Below, piece after piece: positions 7,357-14,878 of a stretch of 18,238 bases of DNA. The notes under the pieces were generated by a model. That model was given only the letters and a program-made list of their open reading frames with translations. It did not search any database and had not been told where the DNA came from. This DNA is from Clostridium sp. CAG:1024 (GTDB lineage Bacteria; Bacillota; Clostridia; Christensenellales; CAG-138): NCBI GenBank assembly GCA_000432015.1, contig HF985505.1:21812-40049 (forward strand), given 5' to 3'. The translations under genes were made by a program, and so were the position numbers. The stretch's first letter is position 1. Every line of letters begins with the position of its first letter.

Positions 7357-8168
7357 ATGATAGAATTTAAAAATGTGTATAAGACTTATCCAAACGGCTT
7401 CACGGCGCTGAAGAACATCAACCTGAAAATCGAGCAGGGAGAATTTGTGGCCATCATCGGACTGTCCGGCGCGGGAAAATCTACCATCCTCCGCTGTATC
7501 AACCGTATGCACGACGTCACCAAGGGCGAGCTCACGGTGGACGGCGTGGACGTGAACACACTCCGCGGAAGAGAACTCAGAAGGTACCGCCGCAAAGTCG
7601 GCATGATCTTCCAGAGCTTCAATCTGGTGTCCCGCAGCACGGCGATCAAAAACGTGCTGACCGCGGACGTTCCCGATATGCCGTTTTTCAAAGTGCTCTT
7701 CGGCATCTTCTCCAAAGCGCAGAAAATGCGCGCGCTCGAAAGCCTGGACAAGGTAGGCATTTTGGATAAGGCCTATACCCGCTGCGATCAGCTATCCGGC
7801 GGCCAGCAGCAGCCGGCGGCCAGCAGCAGCGTGTGGCGCTTGCCCGTACGCTGAATCAGAATCCCAAGATTATCCTTGCGGACGAGCCCGTTGCGTCGCT
7901 TGACCCGATCACGGCCAAGCAGGTCATGCAGGACTTTGTACGCATCAACAAAGAGTATAAGATCTCCATCCTGCTCAATATCCATCACGTTGACCTTGCG
8001 CTGAAGTACTGCGACCGGGTGATCGGTATCCGCGCCGGTGAGATCGTGTTCGACGGGCCCGCCAGCACGATCACACAGGAGCAGATCGACGAGGTCTATA
8101 ACGGAACGAAAGTGCCGACCATGGGTGAGGGCGAAGGCGAGCTTCACCAGCTCAAGACCGAGGGCTGA
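7357..8168 (+). pseudogene. phnC: Phosphonate-type ABC transporter ATPase, frameshifted by a 17-bp duplication
   Basis: The first part encodes a normal PhnC N-terminus: Walker A GLSGAGKS (35-42), Q-loop MIFQSFNLV, and the signature LSGGQQQ at 146-152. The frame then fails and stops at 7854. The rest of the protein continues in another frame from 7833 with VALARTLNQNP, Walker B ILADEPVASLDP and the H-loop NIHHVDLAL. The cause is plain: CCGGCGGCCAGCAGCAG at 7796-7812 is repeated exactly at 7813-7829. Removing one copy rejoins LSGGQQQ to RVALARTL and gives a 264-residue ATPase. As sequenced, the ATPase would end inside the nucleotide-binding fold and the transporter would be inactive. Everything else in the gene and its partners is intact, so this is recent, reversible or a sequence error. 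Confidence 0.93.
7796..7829. repeat. Perfect 17-bp tandem duplication in the phnC signature motif
   Basis: Two exact adjacent copies of a 17-bp unit (7796-7812 and 7813-7829). The unit encodes most of the SGGQQQ signature and itself contains a (CAG)n-like run. Seventeen is not a multiple of three, so the duplication shifts the frame. Confidence 0.97.
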
Positions 8169-8172
8169 GACG

Positions 8173-9027
8173 ATGGAAAACGAAAACAGCCCTGTCGTTA
8201 TCAAGGAAACGCTGTACGATAAGATCTTCAAGCCGCAGAAGATCACGCTTCAGAACGGCCATAGCGTGATGCGCCGTAGGAGCCGTGCGCCGTTGATCCT
8301 GCTGCTGCTTGCAGCCGCAATCGTTCTTTCGCTAAAAATGACGGGCTTTGATATGGGGCTTGTCATTAAAAAGTTCGGCAAGATGCTGGATCTGATGCAG
8401 AAGATCTGGCAGCCGGATTGGAGCTTCTTCCCCAAGGTGTTGTCACCGCTCTTCGATACGATCGAAATGTCCATTTTGGGAACTGTCATCGGTTGTGCGC
8501 TGGCGCTGCCGGTAGCGATCCTCTCATCCAGCAATATCAACCATAGTGTGCCGCTTGTGAGCGTCTGCCGGTTTATCCTTGCGCTCATCCGCACATTGCC
8601 GACGCTGATCATCGCTTTGGTATGCGCGCTGATCTTCTCGCTCGGAACCTTCTCCGGCACCGTCGCGATCGCCATCTTTACGTTCGGCATCGTTGCAAAA
8701 ATGCTCTTTGAGAGCATCGAAACCATCGATATGGGACCGTTCGAGGCCATGGAGGCACTGGGCGCGAATAAGTTCCAGGCATTCTGGTCCGCCTGCGTTC
8801 CGCAGATACTGCCGGTATATCTCAGCCACAGCCTGTACTGCTTTGAGATGAATGTGCGTGCGTCCGCGATCCTCGGTTATGTCGGCGCCGGCGGACTTGG
8901 CATCACCATCAATGAGCGCATCGGCTGGAGAGATTATAACAGTCTCGGCATGGTGCTCCTTTCGCTGTTTGTCGTCGTCGTTGCGATCGACTTCTTCAGC
9001 GAATACCTGCGGAAAAAACTGAGCTGA
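8173..9027 (+). CDS. phnE: Phosphonate-type ABC transporter permease (first copy)
   Basis: A 284-residue inner-membrane permease. A short cytoplasmic N-terminus with a basic MRRRSR patch comes before the first membrane helix (about residues 37-55), followed by roughly five further hydrophobic segments. The EAA loop that docks on the ATPase is visible as EAMEALGANKFQAFWSACVPQILP, and the C-terminal SAILGYVGAGGLG segment is typical of PhnE. The start is the ATG at 8173, with GAGGG 8 nt upstream, only 4 bp after the phnC stop, so translation is probably coupled to phnC. The broken phnC frame could therefore lower its expression. It pairs with the second permease to make a heterodimeric channel. 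Confidence 0.9.
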   Translation: MENENSPVVIKETLYDKIFKPQKITLQNGHSVMRRRSRAPLILLLLAAAIVLSLKMTGFDMGLVIKKFGKMLDLMQKIWQPDWSFFPKVLSPLFDTIEMSILGTVIGCALALPVAILSSSNINHSVPLVSVCRFILALIRTLPTLIIALVCALIFSLGTFSGTVAIAIFTFGIVAKMLFESIETIDMGPFEAMEALGANKFQAFWSACVPQILPVYLSHSLYCFEMNVRASAILGYVGAGGLGITINERIGWRDYNSLGMVLLSLFVVVVAIDFFSEYLRKKLS

Positions 9028-9041
9028 CGGGGAGGAGCAGC

Positions 9042-9902
9042 ATGGAAAAGAAGAAAAGAAGCATAGAGGCACTGGAGCAGGTGCTTGATCGGAAGCTCAC
9101 GGTCGCGGAGATGTACGCAAACCGCCCGAGAAAGTGGTTGCTGTATCTCGCTATCGTGTTGGTCATCGTGCTTTTGGTCGGTTGGTCTGCACAGGACATC
9201 CGGTTTACGGGGCTCACCGTTACGGGCACAGAGGTCGCAAAGGGCGTGCTTCACGGCGTGTTCAGTCCGGACACCGACCTGCTGTTCGGCACGAAGGCGA
9301 CGGACGTACCGTATCTGCTGCTTCAGACCATCGCGATTGCCGTGCTCGGAACGTTGTTCGGCGCGGTGCTTGCGATTCCCTTCGCGTTTCTTGCCTCGTT
9401 CAATATCATGCCGAAACCCATAGCGTATGCGGTACGCATATTGATCTTGATGATACGTACCATCCCGAGCATCGTATGGGCACTGATGTGGATCCGCGTG
9501 ACCGGGCCGGGTGCTGCCTGCGGCGTGATTACGCAGTCGGTCTGTTCCATCGGTATGATCTCCAAAATGTATATCACGGCCATTGAGGACCTGGATACAC
9601 ACATTTTGGAGAGCTTGGACGCTATGGGCTGTACGCCGTTCCAGAAAATCCGTTACGGCGTCATTCCTCAGCTGACTGCGAGCTTTATCTCCACCACAAT
9701 CTATCGCTTCGACATCAACCTCAAGGATGCAACGACCCTTGGTATCGTCGGTGCAGGCGGTATCGGCGCTTCGCTGGTGCAGTGCCTGAACAGCCGCCGT
9801 TGGGCGATGGTGGGCGCTTTTGTGTGGGGTTTGATGGTGTTGGTTCTGATCATCGAGCTCGTCTCTACCAGGATCCGCCGAAAACTGGCGCACGGGGCTT
9901 GA
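9042..9902 (+). CDS. phnE: Phosphonate-type ABC transporter permease (second copy)
   Basis: A 286-residue paralogue of the preceding permease, 14 bp downstream with a very strong GGGGAGGAG ribosome site four nt before its ATG. It has a charged N-terminal cytoplasmic segment of about 40 residues, a first helix near residues 31-47, and several more membrane segments. It carries the EAA loop ESLDAMGCTPFQKIRYGVIPQLTA and the conserved DATTLGIVGAGGIGASL segment near the C-terminus. Paired phnE genes are common in phosphite/phosphonate transporters of Bacillota. It is the last gene of the operon and is followed by a hairpin. Sequence is intact. Confidence 0.91.
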   Translation: MEKKKRSIEALEQVLDRKLTVAEMYANRPRKWLLYLAIVLVIVLLVGWSAQDIRFTGLTVTGTEVAKGVLHGVFSPDTDLLFGTKATDVPYLLLQTIAIAVLGTLFGAVLAIPFAFLASFNIMPKPIAYAVRILILMIRTIPSIVWALMWIRVTGPGAACGVITQSVCSIGMISKMYITAIEDLDTHILESLDAMGCTPFQKIRYGVIPQLTASFISTTIYRFDINLKDATTLGIVGAGGIGASLVQCLNSRRWAMVGAFVWGLMVLVLIIELVSTRIRRKLAHGA

Positions 9903-9918
9903 CCTTCGAAACATTGTG

Positions 9919-9955
9919 CGAACGCCCTGCCACCCTATGATGTGCGGGGCGTTCG
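9919..9955 (+). terminator. Hairpin after the phn operon
   Basis: A 12-bp stem CGAACGCCCTGC / GCGGGGCGTTCG with one G-T pair and a 13-nt loop. Only two T follow, so termination may be incomplete and the nucleotidase gene 26 bp on may be read through from the phn promoter. Confidence 0.55.
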
Positions 9956-9980
9956 TTGACGAATCGACACAAACGGCGCG

Positions 9981-11492
9981 ATGAAGAAAACGCTTACAAT
10001 CTACTATACAAGCGACGTACACGGAAGCTTTTCGCCCGTAGATTACGCCAGCGGGAAACGAATCGCTTCCGGCTTGGCAAACTGCATCCAGAATTTCCGA
10101 AAAGACGGCAATACGCTGGTGATCGACGGCGGAGATGTCCTGCAGGGGAGCCCGTTCACATACTATCTTTATAACCAGCGGGAGGGCGGCGGCAAACTGA
10201 TCGCTGAGGTTATGAACATCGGCGGCTACGATTTTGTTACCCTTGGAAACCACGATTTCAATTACGGAAAGAATGCCGTCGAGACATATCTTTCAGCGCT
10301 GCATGCAACATGCCTTTGCGCGAATGTAAAGGGCATCCATGGCGTTGAGGAGACGGCGGTCGTCACGCTGGAGAACGGACTGCGCGTCGGCATTACCGGC
10401 GTCGTGACCCACTTTGTCAATCTGTGGGAAAAGCCGGAAAACCTTGCCGGCATCACCGTGACTGATGCGTTTGAAGGCGCAAAGCATGCGCTTTCGGAGC
10501 TTCGAAAAGCGCACACGGACGTAAACATCTGCATCTACCACGGTGGGTTTGAGAAGGATCTGACGACCGGTGAACGCGTGACCTTTACGGACGAGAACCA
10601 GGGCTGCCGTATCTGCGAGGAGCTCGGCTTTGATGTGCTTTTGACGGGACATCAGCATATGGCGACAGAAAATGTGTGCCTTTGCGGCACCTATACCTGT
10701 CAGCCGCCGGATAAAGCGAAACGATTCATTCGCATGGATGTCGCGGTGGAAGAGAGGGTAAGCGCCGTGTCGCGCCTTATGGAGCCGGGCGATTCGGAAA
10801 ATGAGGAGGCAGCGCGCCTGCTGCAGCCATTGGAAGCGGAGGCGGCGGTGTGGTTCGATACGCCTGTGGGACATTTGGATGCGCCGCTCTTGCCGTCAGA
10901 TCACTTGGATATGGCCGCAAACGGGAGCCTGATCGCCAACTTTTTCAATCAGGTGCAGTTGGAGGCTTCCGGTGCGGAGCTTTCAGTCACCAGCCTCGGA
11001 AACATCGTAAAGGGCCTGAACCGTGATGTCACCATCCGCGATATTGTGTCGACCTATGTATTCCCGAACACGTTGAAAACCGTCCGTGTAAACCGGGGAC
11101 AGCTGAAACTGGCCTTGGAACGCAGTGCTGCGTACTTTACCTTAGACGAGCAGGGCGCGCTCAGTGTGAGCGAAGATTTTTTGGTTCCGATCGAGCAGCA
11201 TTTTAATTACGATTATCTTTCCGGCGCGGAGGTCACCGTGGATGTGCGGCGACCGGTCGGGGATAGAGTGCTGTCCATTCGGTACGGCGGCGAGGAACTT
11301 TCGGAGGAGCGGCAGCTGACGCTGTGCCTGAATAATTACCGGGCGACAGGGACGGGTGGATACGATGTGTATCGGACATGCGAACTGGTGCGGGAACAGC
11401 CAACAGAGATCGCCGAGCTGATCATTGCGTATGTTGATCGGCACAGAGAGATCGCCGTGGACAAGACCAAATGGCTGCATGTGATATATTGA
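9981..11492 (+). CDS. 5'-nucleotidase / metallophosphoesterase, UshA-YunD family, cytoplasmic
   Basis: A 503-residue two-domain protein. The N-terminal calcineurin-like domain has the metal-binding motifs SDVHG (11-15), GGD (50-52), GNHD (89-92), HGGFE and GHQH. The C-terminal 5'-nucleotidase domain shows NGSLIANFF, TSLGNIVKGL and NNYRATGTGGYDVY near the end. UshA-type proteins are exported; this one begins MKKTLTIYYTSDVHG with no signal peptide or anchor, so it should act in the cytoplasm like YunD of Bacillus. Substrates are probably nucleotides, cyclic nucleotides or UDP-sugars. No convincing ribosome site precedes the ATG at 9981, and the gene may rely on read-through and coupling from the phn operon. 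The next gene follows closely. Confidence 0.87.
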   Translation: MKKTLTIYYTSDVHGSFSPVDYASGKRIASGLANCIQNFRKDGNTLVIDGGDVLQGSPFTYYLYNQREGGGKLIAEVMNIGGYDFVTLGNHDFNYGKNAVETYLSALHATCLCANVKGIHGVEETAVVTLENGLRVGITGVVTHFVNLWEKPENLAGITVTDAFEGAKHALSELRKAHTDVNICIYHGGFEKDLTTGERVTFTDENQGCRICEELGFDVLLTGHQHMATENVCLCGTYTCQPPDKAKRFIRMDVAVEERVSAVSRLMEPGDSENEEAARLLQPLEAEAAVWFDTPVGHLDAPLLPSDHLDMAANGSLIANFFNQVQLEASGAELSVTSLGNIVKGLNRDVTIRDIVSTYVFPNTLKTVRVNRGQLKLALERSAAYFTLDEQGALSVSEDFLVPIEQHFNYDYLSGAEVTVDVRRPVGDRVLSIRYGGEELSEERQLTLCLNNYRATGTGGYDVYRTCELVREQPTEIAELIIAYVDRHREIAVDKTKWLHVIY

Positions 11493-11518
11493 TTTGAATG
11501 AAACAAGAAGGAGACAAC

Positions 11519-12493
11519 ATGAAAAACAACGTATTCAAAGTGGTTCTTCTGCAGGCGCTGCCCGCATCGGGAAAGTCCGAAGTGCGGAATTATATGTCCC
11601 ATGTGGATCCGCAGAGATTGCAGGATGAATTCCATATCGGTGAGAATCTTCAGCTGGATGATTTCCCGTATGTCCACATGATGCGGCGGATCGACGATAC
11701 GCTTCAGGGCTTGGGACAGGCGCGGATCTTCTACCCGGGCGAAGCGCCGTTCATCGACGGCCGCGACTGGGGAACGCTGTGCAATCTGCTCAATGAGGAT
11801 TATCATGATCTCATGAACCGGAACATCATTAAGACCGATTCCGCCGCTCAGCTGTTGTTTGATCGGTTCGACAGAGCGGGTCAGGCCGCAGGGCTGCCGC
11901 CCAGACTGGGCTTGCTGGACGAGGGTATCCGGAACAAACTCGCGGAAACGCTGGAAACGGAAGCCCGTAAGATGCTTGACGAAAAACACGCCGGGTATCC
12001 CGACAGCTTTGAAAACAAAACCATCATCATTGAGAGCGCGCGCGGCGGTCCCGACGGTTCGTCTATGCCGCTGACCGGCACATTTGGCTATCAGTATTCG
12101 TTGTCAATGTTCTGCCCTGAAATCTTGGAGCAGGCGGTGATCCTCTATATCTGGGTCACACCCGAAGAGTCGCGCCGCAAAAACGCGGACAGAGCGGATC
12201 CGAACGACCCGGGCTCCAATCTGCACCACGGCGTTCCCATGGAGGTCATGCTGGGCGATTACGGCTGCGATGATATGGAGTATCTCATCAAGACCAGTGA
12301 AGTGGAGAATACCGTCACTGTTCGGGCACACGGCAGAACCTACCATGTCCCGGTCGGCGTGTTCGATAACCGTGTAGACAAGACTTCGTTCCTGCGAAAC
12401 GAACCGGATGCTTGGGATGCGGACAAGGTAGCGGAGGTGACCAAAGCGATCCGTCAGGCTACCGACAGGATGTTTAGCCAGTACAAGGGGTAA
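11519..12493 (+). CDS. P-loop NTPase/kinase-like protein of unknown function
   Basis: I do not recognise this 324-residue protein. The start is set by AAGGAG (11508-11513) five nt before the ATG at 11519. The N-terminus VVLLQALPASGKSEVRNY has a Walker A-like loop (A13-S20, AxxxxGKS, first Gly replaced by Ala), as in small-molecule and nucleotide kinases. A buried strand with IIIESARGG (E172, R175) could supply a catalytic acid, and VTPEESRRKNADR (about 213-225) resembles a lid with Arg residues that would grip phosphates. The region between is hydrophilic with many Asp and Arg. It has no signal peptide or membrane segment. It follows the nucleotidase by 26 bp, so it is probably co-transcribed. 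It could be a kinase, but the substrate is unknown. Confidence 0.75.
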   Translation: MKNNVFKVVLLQALPASGKSEVRNYMSHVDPQRLQDEFHIGENLQLDDFPYVHMMRRIDDTLQGLGQARIFYPGEAPFIDGRDWGTLCNLLNEDYHDLMNRNIIKTDSAAQLLFDRFDRAGQAAGLPPRLGLLDEGIRNKLAETLETEARKMLDEKHAGYPDSFENKTIIIESARGGPDGSSMPLTGTFGYQYSLSMFCPEILEQAVILYIWVTPEESRRKNADRADPNDPGSNLHHGVPMEVMLGDYGCDDMEYLIKTSEVENTVTVRAHGRTYHVPVGVFDNRVDKTSFLRNEPDAWDADKVAEVTKAIRQATDRMFSQYKG

Positions 12494-12526
12494 GTCGGGC
12501 GGAGCGTTCGCGTAAATAACAAAACA

Positions 12527-12558
12527 AAAGATCCCGAACCGACGGTTCGGGATTTTTT
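12527..12558 (+). terminator. Strong rho-independent terminator
   Basis: A perfect 10-bp stem ATCCCGAACC / GGTTCGGGAT with a 3-nt loop (12531-12553), preceded by AAAAG and followed by six T. It ends the nucleotidase/P-loop transcript and, because it is flanked by A and T runs, can also act for the minus strand. Confidence 0.88.
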
Positions 12559-12960
12559 AATGCGTGGAGCAAAACGCCCAGAAGTCATCGAACGGGACTG
12601 ATAGTCCTTCGACGTTCGCATTTTCCTCGCTGACATTCATCGTAAAGGTGTAAATATAACCGGCCTCGAATACAAACAGATCGGATCCGTCGAAGTCGTA
12701 CAGACGCCTATAGACGCAGTCCCCGATCCTGTTTTGATTTTTGATATGATTCGTCGTGTTATCGCCGTTGATAAGGGGGGAAGAGCTGCAAACGGCCGTT
12801 TTCTGAAGCTGCGGCGTAATCGGGCAGGTAAAGAAATGGAAGCTCTCGGCCGTTTACAGGCCGTCATAGCCCTCGTTTCATGGAAGGGAGATCGAAGAGA
12901 GCACCGTATTCGTTTGCACAAAGAAGTTTTCCAAATGCGGAAGCGAGATAGTTATGGAAT
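12557..12960 (-). pseudogene. Probable remnant of a small protein gene
   Basis: The 480-bp stretch between two terminators has no intact gene, but the minus strand reads like decayed coding sequence. A frame open from 12853 to the stop at 12557 gives a plausible C-terminus rich in Asp, Phe, Tyr and Asn (for example NRIGDCVYRRLYDFDGSD then VPFDDFWAFCSTH), but it has no ATG, GTG or TTG start before the late ATG at about residue 70. Just upstream, another frame also reads protein-like (ELPFLYLPDYAAASENG); it would join the first if one base of a six-C run were absent, and it carries a TGA at 12864-12866. I recognise no family. It could also be chance open frames. Confidence 0.35.
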
Positions 12961-12981
12961 TGCGATCGGAGCAATGCAAAC

Positions 12982-13014
12982 AAAAGCAGCGGTCTGCCGA
13001 AGCAAACCGCTGCT
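12982..13014 (-). terminator. Terminator of the DegV operon
   Basis: On the minus strand a 13-bp stem (one G-T pair) closed by a TTCG tetraloop, with outer arms AGCAGCGGT / ACCGCTGCT (13014-12985), followed by TTTTG. It lies 26 bp after the stop of the last operon gene. Confidence 0.85.
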
Positions 13015-13039
13015 ATGCGCTGCACCCATACGGGCAGGA

Positions 13040-13921
13040 TCACGCTCTGCGCCCGTTGCAGAGATAGAACACCGTCAAAAGCCCGGGACCGCAATGCGCG
13101 CCGATAACGACGCCGAGCCCGCTGATCGTGACAGGCCCGATCTCCGGGTGTGCTTTTCGGATCTCATCCCGTACATAGGAAGCGTCCGCCTCGCAGTCGG
13201 CATGGAGAATGCGAACCTCAACGCCGGTTGCGTCGATCTCGGCAAGATCGTTCAATACACCGGTGAGGATGGCTTTGAGCGCGGCCTTTCTGCCGCGGAC
13301 TTTTTGCGCGACGTCAAGCGTGCCGCGATCCGGCACATAGAGCACGGGCTTGATCTGAAGCATTCCGCCAATCAGCGCGGCAGCGTTCGATACGCGGCCG
13401 CCGGCTTTCAAATACTCAAGATCGTCGACGGTAAAACGGTGCGCGATCCGGAGTTTGTTTTCTTCGCCCCAGGCAATGACCTCGTCGAACCCCATGCCGG
13501 ATTCCATGCGCTCCACCATGTTGGAAACGAGAAGCCCGAGTCCGCCGGAAATGCAGCGCGTGTCCATGATGTAGAGCCTGCGGTCGGGGTATTCCTCTCG
13601 GATCATCTCGGCAGCCTGCTTCGAGTTTTCATAGGAAACGGACATCTTCTGCGACATATCGAGAAAAATGACATCCTTTCCACTGTCCAGCAGGGAACGG
13701 AAAAAGTCCGCGTACAGGTAGGCGTTGATCATGGAGGTGCGTAGGCGATCGCCAGAACGCATTCCCTGATAAACGGATAAGCGGGTCTCTTCGCGGCAAT
13801 CGTCCTCAAACAGCTGTTCTCCGACCGAATAGCTGTAAGGGATAAAGGGGATCTGATGTGCGTCGAGATACGTTCTCGGCAGATCGGAGGTAGAGGATGT
13901 TGCGATGATATAGTTCGGCAT
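13040..13921 (-). CDS. DegV family (FakB-like) fatty-acid-binding protein
   Basis: A 293-residue DegV protein. Members studied as FakB bind one fatty acid in a deep pocket and present the carboxylate to the FakA kinase, giving acyl-phosphate for phospholipid synthesis. Seen here are the N-terminal IIATSSTSDLP strand, TS at 62-63 in the ligand-phosphate loop, FTVDDLEYLKAGGRVSN, the KPVLYVPDRGTLDVAQKVRGRKAAL segment, and the C-terminal GAHCGPG with H276. The usual TDSTSDL start is altered to TSSTSDL, so the first Asp is missing. The ribosome site AAGGAG lies five nt before the ATG. It is the last gene of a four-gene minus-strand operon, 31 bp after the small FakA-like gene. Fatty-acid preference cannot be read from sequence. 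Confidence 0.9.
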   Translation of the reverse strand: MPNYIIATSSTSDLPRTYLDAHQIPFIPYSYSVGEQLFEDDCREETRLSVYQGMRSGDRLRTSMINAYLYADFFRSLLDSGKDVIFLDMSQKMSVSYENSKQAAEMIREEYPDRRLYIMDTRCISGGLGLLVSNMVERMESGMGFDEVIAWGEENKLRIAHRFTVDDLEYLKAGGRVSNAAALIGGMLQIKPVLYVPDRGTLDVAQKVRGRKAALKAILTGVLNDLAEIDATGVEVRILHADCEADASYVRDEIRKAHPEIGPVTISGLGVVIGAHCGPGLLTVFYLCNGRRA

Positions 13922-13952
13922 AGTAACTCCTTGACCTGATATGGGGGTAAGA

Positions 13953-14210
13953 TTATCCCTTGAGTCCGCGGGACTGGCGATCCATATCTTCCACTACAAT
14001 ATCATAGATTTCGCCAAGCGTCGAGCAGTATTTCAGAACGTCCCAAGGCTCGTTCGTGTGAAAGTGGATCTTGATTAGGGTATCGTCGCCCACGGCAAGC
14101 AGGCAGTCCCCTTGAAAATGCTCTGTAAAGTATTCGCTGATGCGGTCTTCATCGAGGCCGTTTCCTTCGATCAGCAACTGCGTATCATAACGAAATTCTG
14201 TTTCTTCCAT
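13953..14210 (-). CDS. Stand-alone FakA middle-domain-like small protein
   Basis: An 85-residue protein that resembles only the middle part of FakA/YloV (the fatty-acid kinase of the DhaL family). Shared pattern: a Y-x-T-x-x-x-I-E-G strand, a GDCLLAVGDDTLIKIHFHTNEP core with H49 and H51, then VLKYCSTLGEIYDIVVEDMDRQ. In FakA this region holds a metal site built from a Cys and a HxH pair; here the pair is kept but the Cys position in the first strand is D9. The kinase domain and the C-terminal domain are absent. It sits between a PAP2-like gene (35 bp) and a DegV gene (31 bp), so it is probably a partner of DegV proteins. Such fragments have been annotated as 'kinase to dihydroxyacetone kinase'; it is not a kinase on its own. 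Confidence 0.72.
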   Translation of the reverse strand: MEETEFRYDTQLLIEGNGLDEDRISEYFTEHFQGDCLLAVGDDTLIKIHFHTNEPWDVLKYCSTLGEIYDIVVEDMDRQSRGLKG

Positions 14211-14245
14211 AAAATTTCATCCTTTCTTGCACTTGCAACAGTATA

Positions 14246-14848
14246 TCATACCAGGCCGAGACTTGAAAACAGAAAATAACTGATCCCGCACGCAGCCGCG
14301 CAGAGAACCGTGCCGAGCACGAACTCCGAGACGGTATGCCGCTTGGAAACGACGGAGGACCAGAGTACGAGACAATAGCATGGAACGCAGACGGCCAGTG
14401 CGGGGAGACCGAAGGACGCGCTGAGAACGATCATGGGGCCGGCGAAGCCGGAAGCGTGGCCGCTGGCACGAATATGGAACAGCTTGTTTGCCGCAAGGAG
14501 CAGCAGGACGGACAGAAGGTAGATCGTACAGATCAGTGCAACGGCCGCACTGCATGCAGACAGCAGACTGTACAGCCATGTGCCGACATATCCGACTGCA
14601 GAACAGATAAAAGCGAGATTGCGCTGCCCCTCACGGCCCCTGCGCCTGATGGAGGGTAAAAGCAGGGACAGGGGATAGGCGGAAGCAGGAACGAGGGCCA
14701 ATCCGAATACGGGGACGGCGAGATCCCATGCGGAGCCGAATGCCGTCGGTTTGCCTGCATAAAGAATTGCAAACAGCACAACGGCCATGAGCGGCGGCGC
14801 AGAGAGAATGCGGAGTACATAGGCAAGCCTTTCTTTCGATGATCTCAT
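14246..14848 (-). CDS. PAP2-like integral membrane protein
   Basis: A 200-residue membrane protein with about six hydrophobic segments (near residues 15-32, 43-65, 77-97, 99-121, 137-163 and 176-198) and a basic loop RRRGREGQR at 68-76. Two PAP2 phosphatase landmarks are visible: RASGH (127-131, motif 2) and WSSVVSKRHTVSE (163-175), which matches motif 3 with His171. PAP2 enzymes dephosphorylate lipid phosphates such as phosphatidate or polyprenyl pyrophosphate at the membrane. The motif 3 Arg, normally right after W-S, is S165, so activity is uncertain. AAAGGAG lies nine nt before the ATG. It is the second gene of the DegV operon, 30 bp after the first, which points to a lipid substrate. Confidence 0.72.
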   Translation of the reverse strand: MRSSKERLAYVLRILSAPPLMAVVLFAILYAGKPTAFGSAWDLAVPVFGLALVPASAYPLSLLLPSIRRRGREGQRNLAFICSAVGYVGTWLYSLLSACSAAVALICTIYLLSVLLLLAANKLFHIRASGHASGFAGPMIVLSASFGLPALAVCVPCYCLVLWSSVVSKRHTVSEFVLGTVLCAAACGISYFLFSSLGLV

Positions 14849-14878
14849 ATTGATCGTCTCCTTTCTTGCTACAGAGCC

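Noticed and set aside
7790..7830. Programmed ribosomal frameshift in phnC
   Set aside because: There is no slippery heptamer with a stimulator; the exact 17-bp duplication explains the frame change fully.
7833..8168. A separate gene starting at the GTG at 7833
   Set aside because: It is the C-terminal half of PhnC (Walker B, H-loop) displaced by the 17-bp duplication, not an independent gene.
8934..10253. Long minus-strand open frame (439 codons) opposite phnE and the nucleotidase
   Set aside because: Runs antisense across three well-supported genes and is rich in His, Arg and Gln as expected of a shadow frame.
12734..13744. Plus-strand open frame of 336 codons opposite the DegV gene
   Set aside because: Overlaps a certain DegV gene and its terminator in antisense; no motif or ribosome site.
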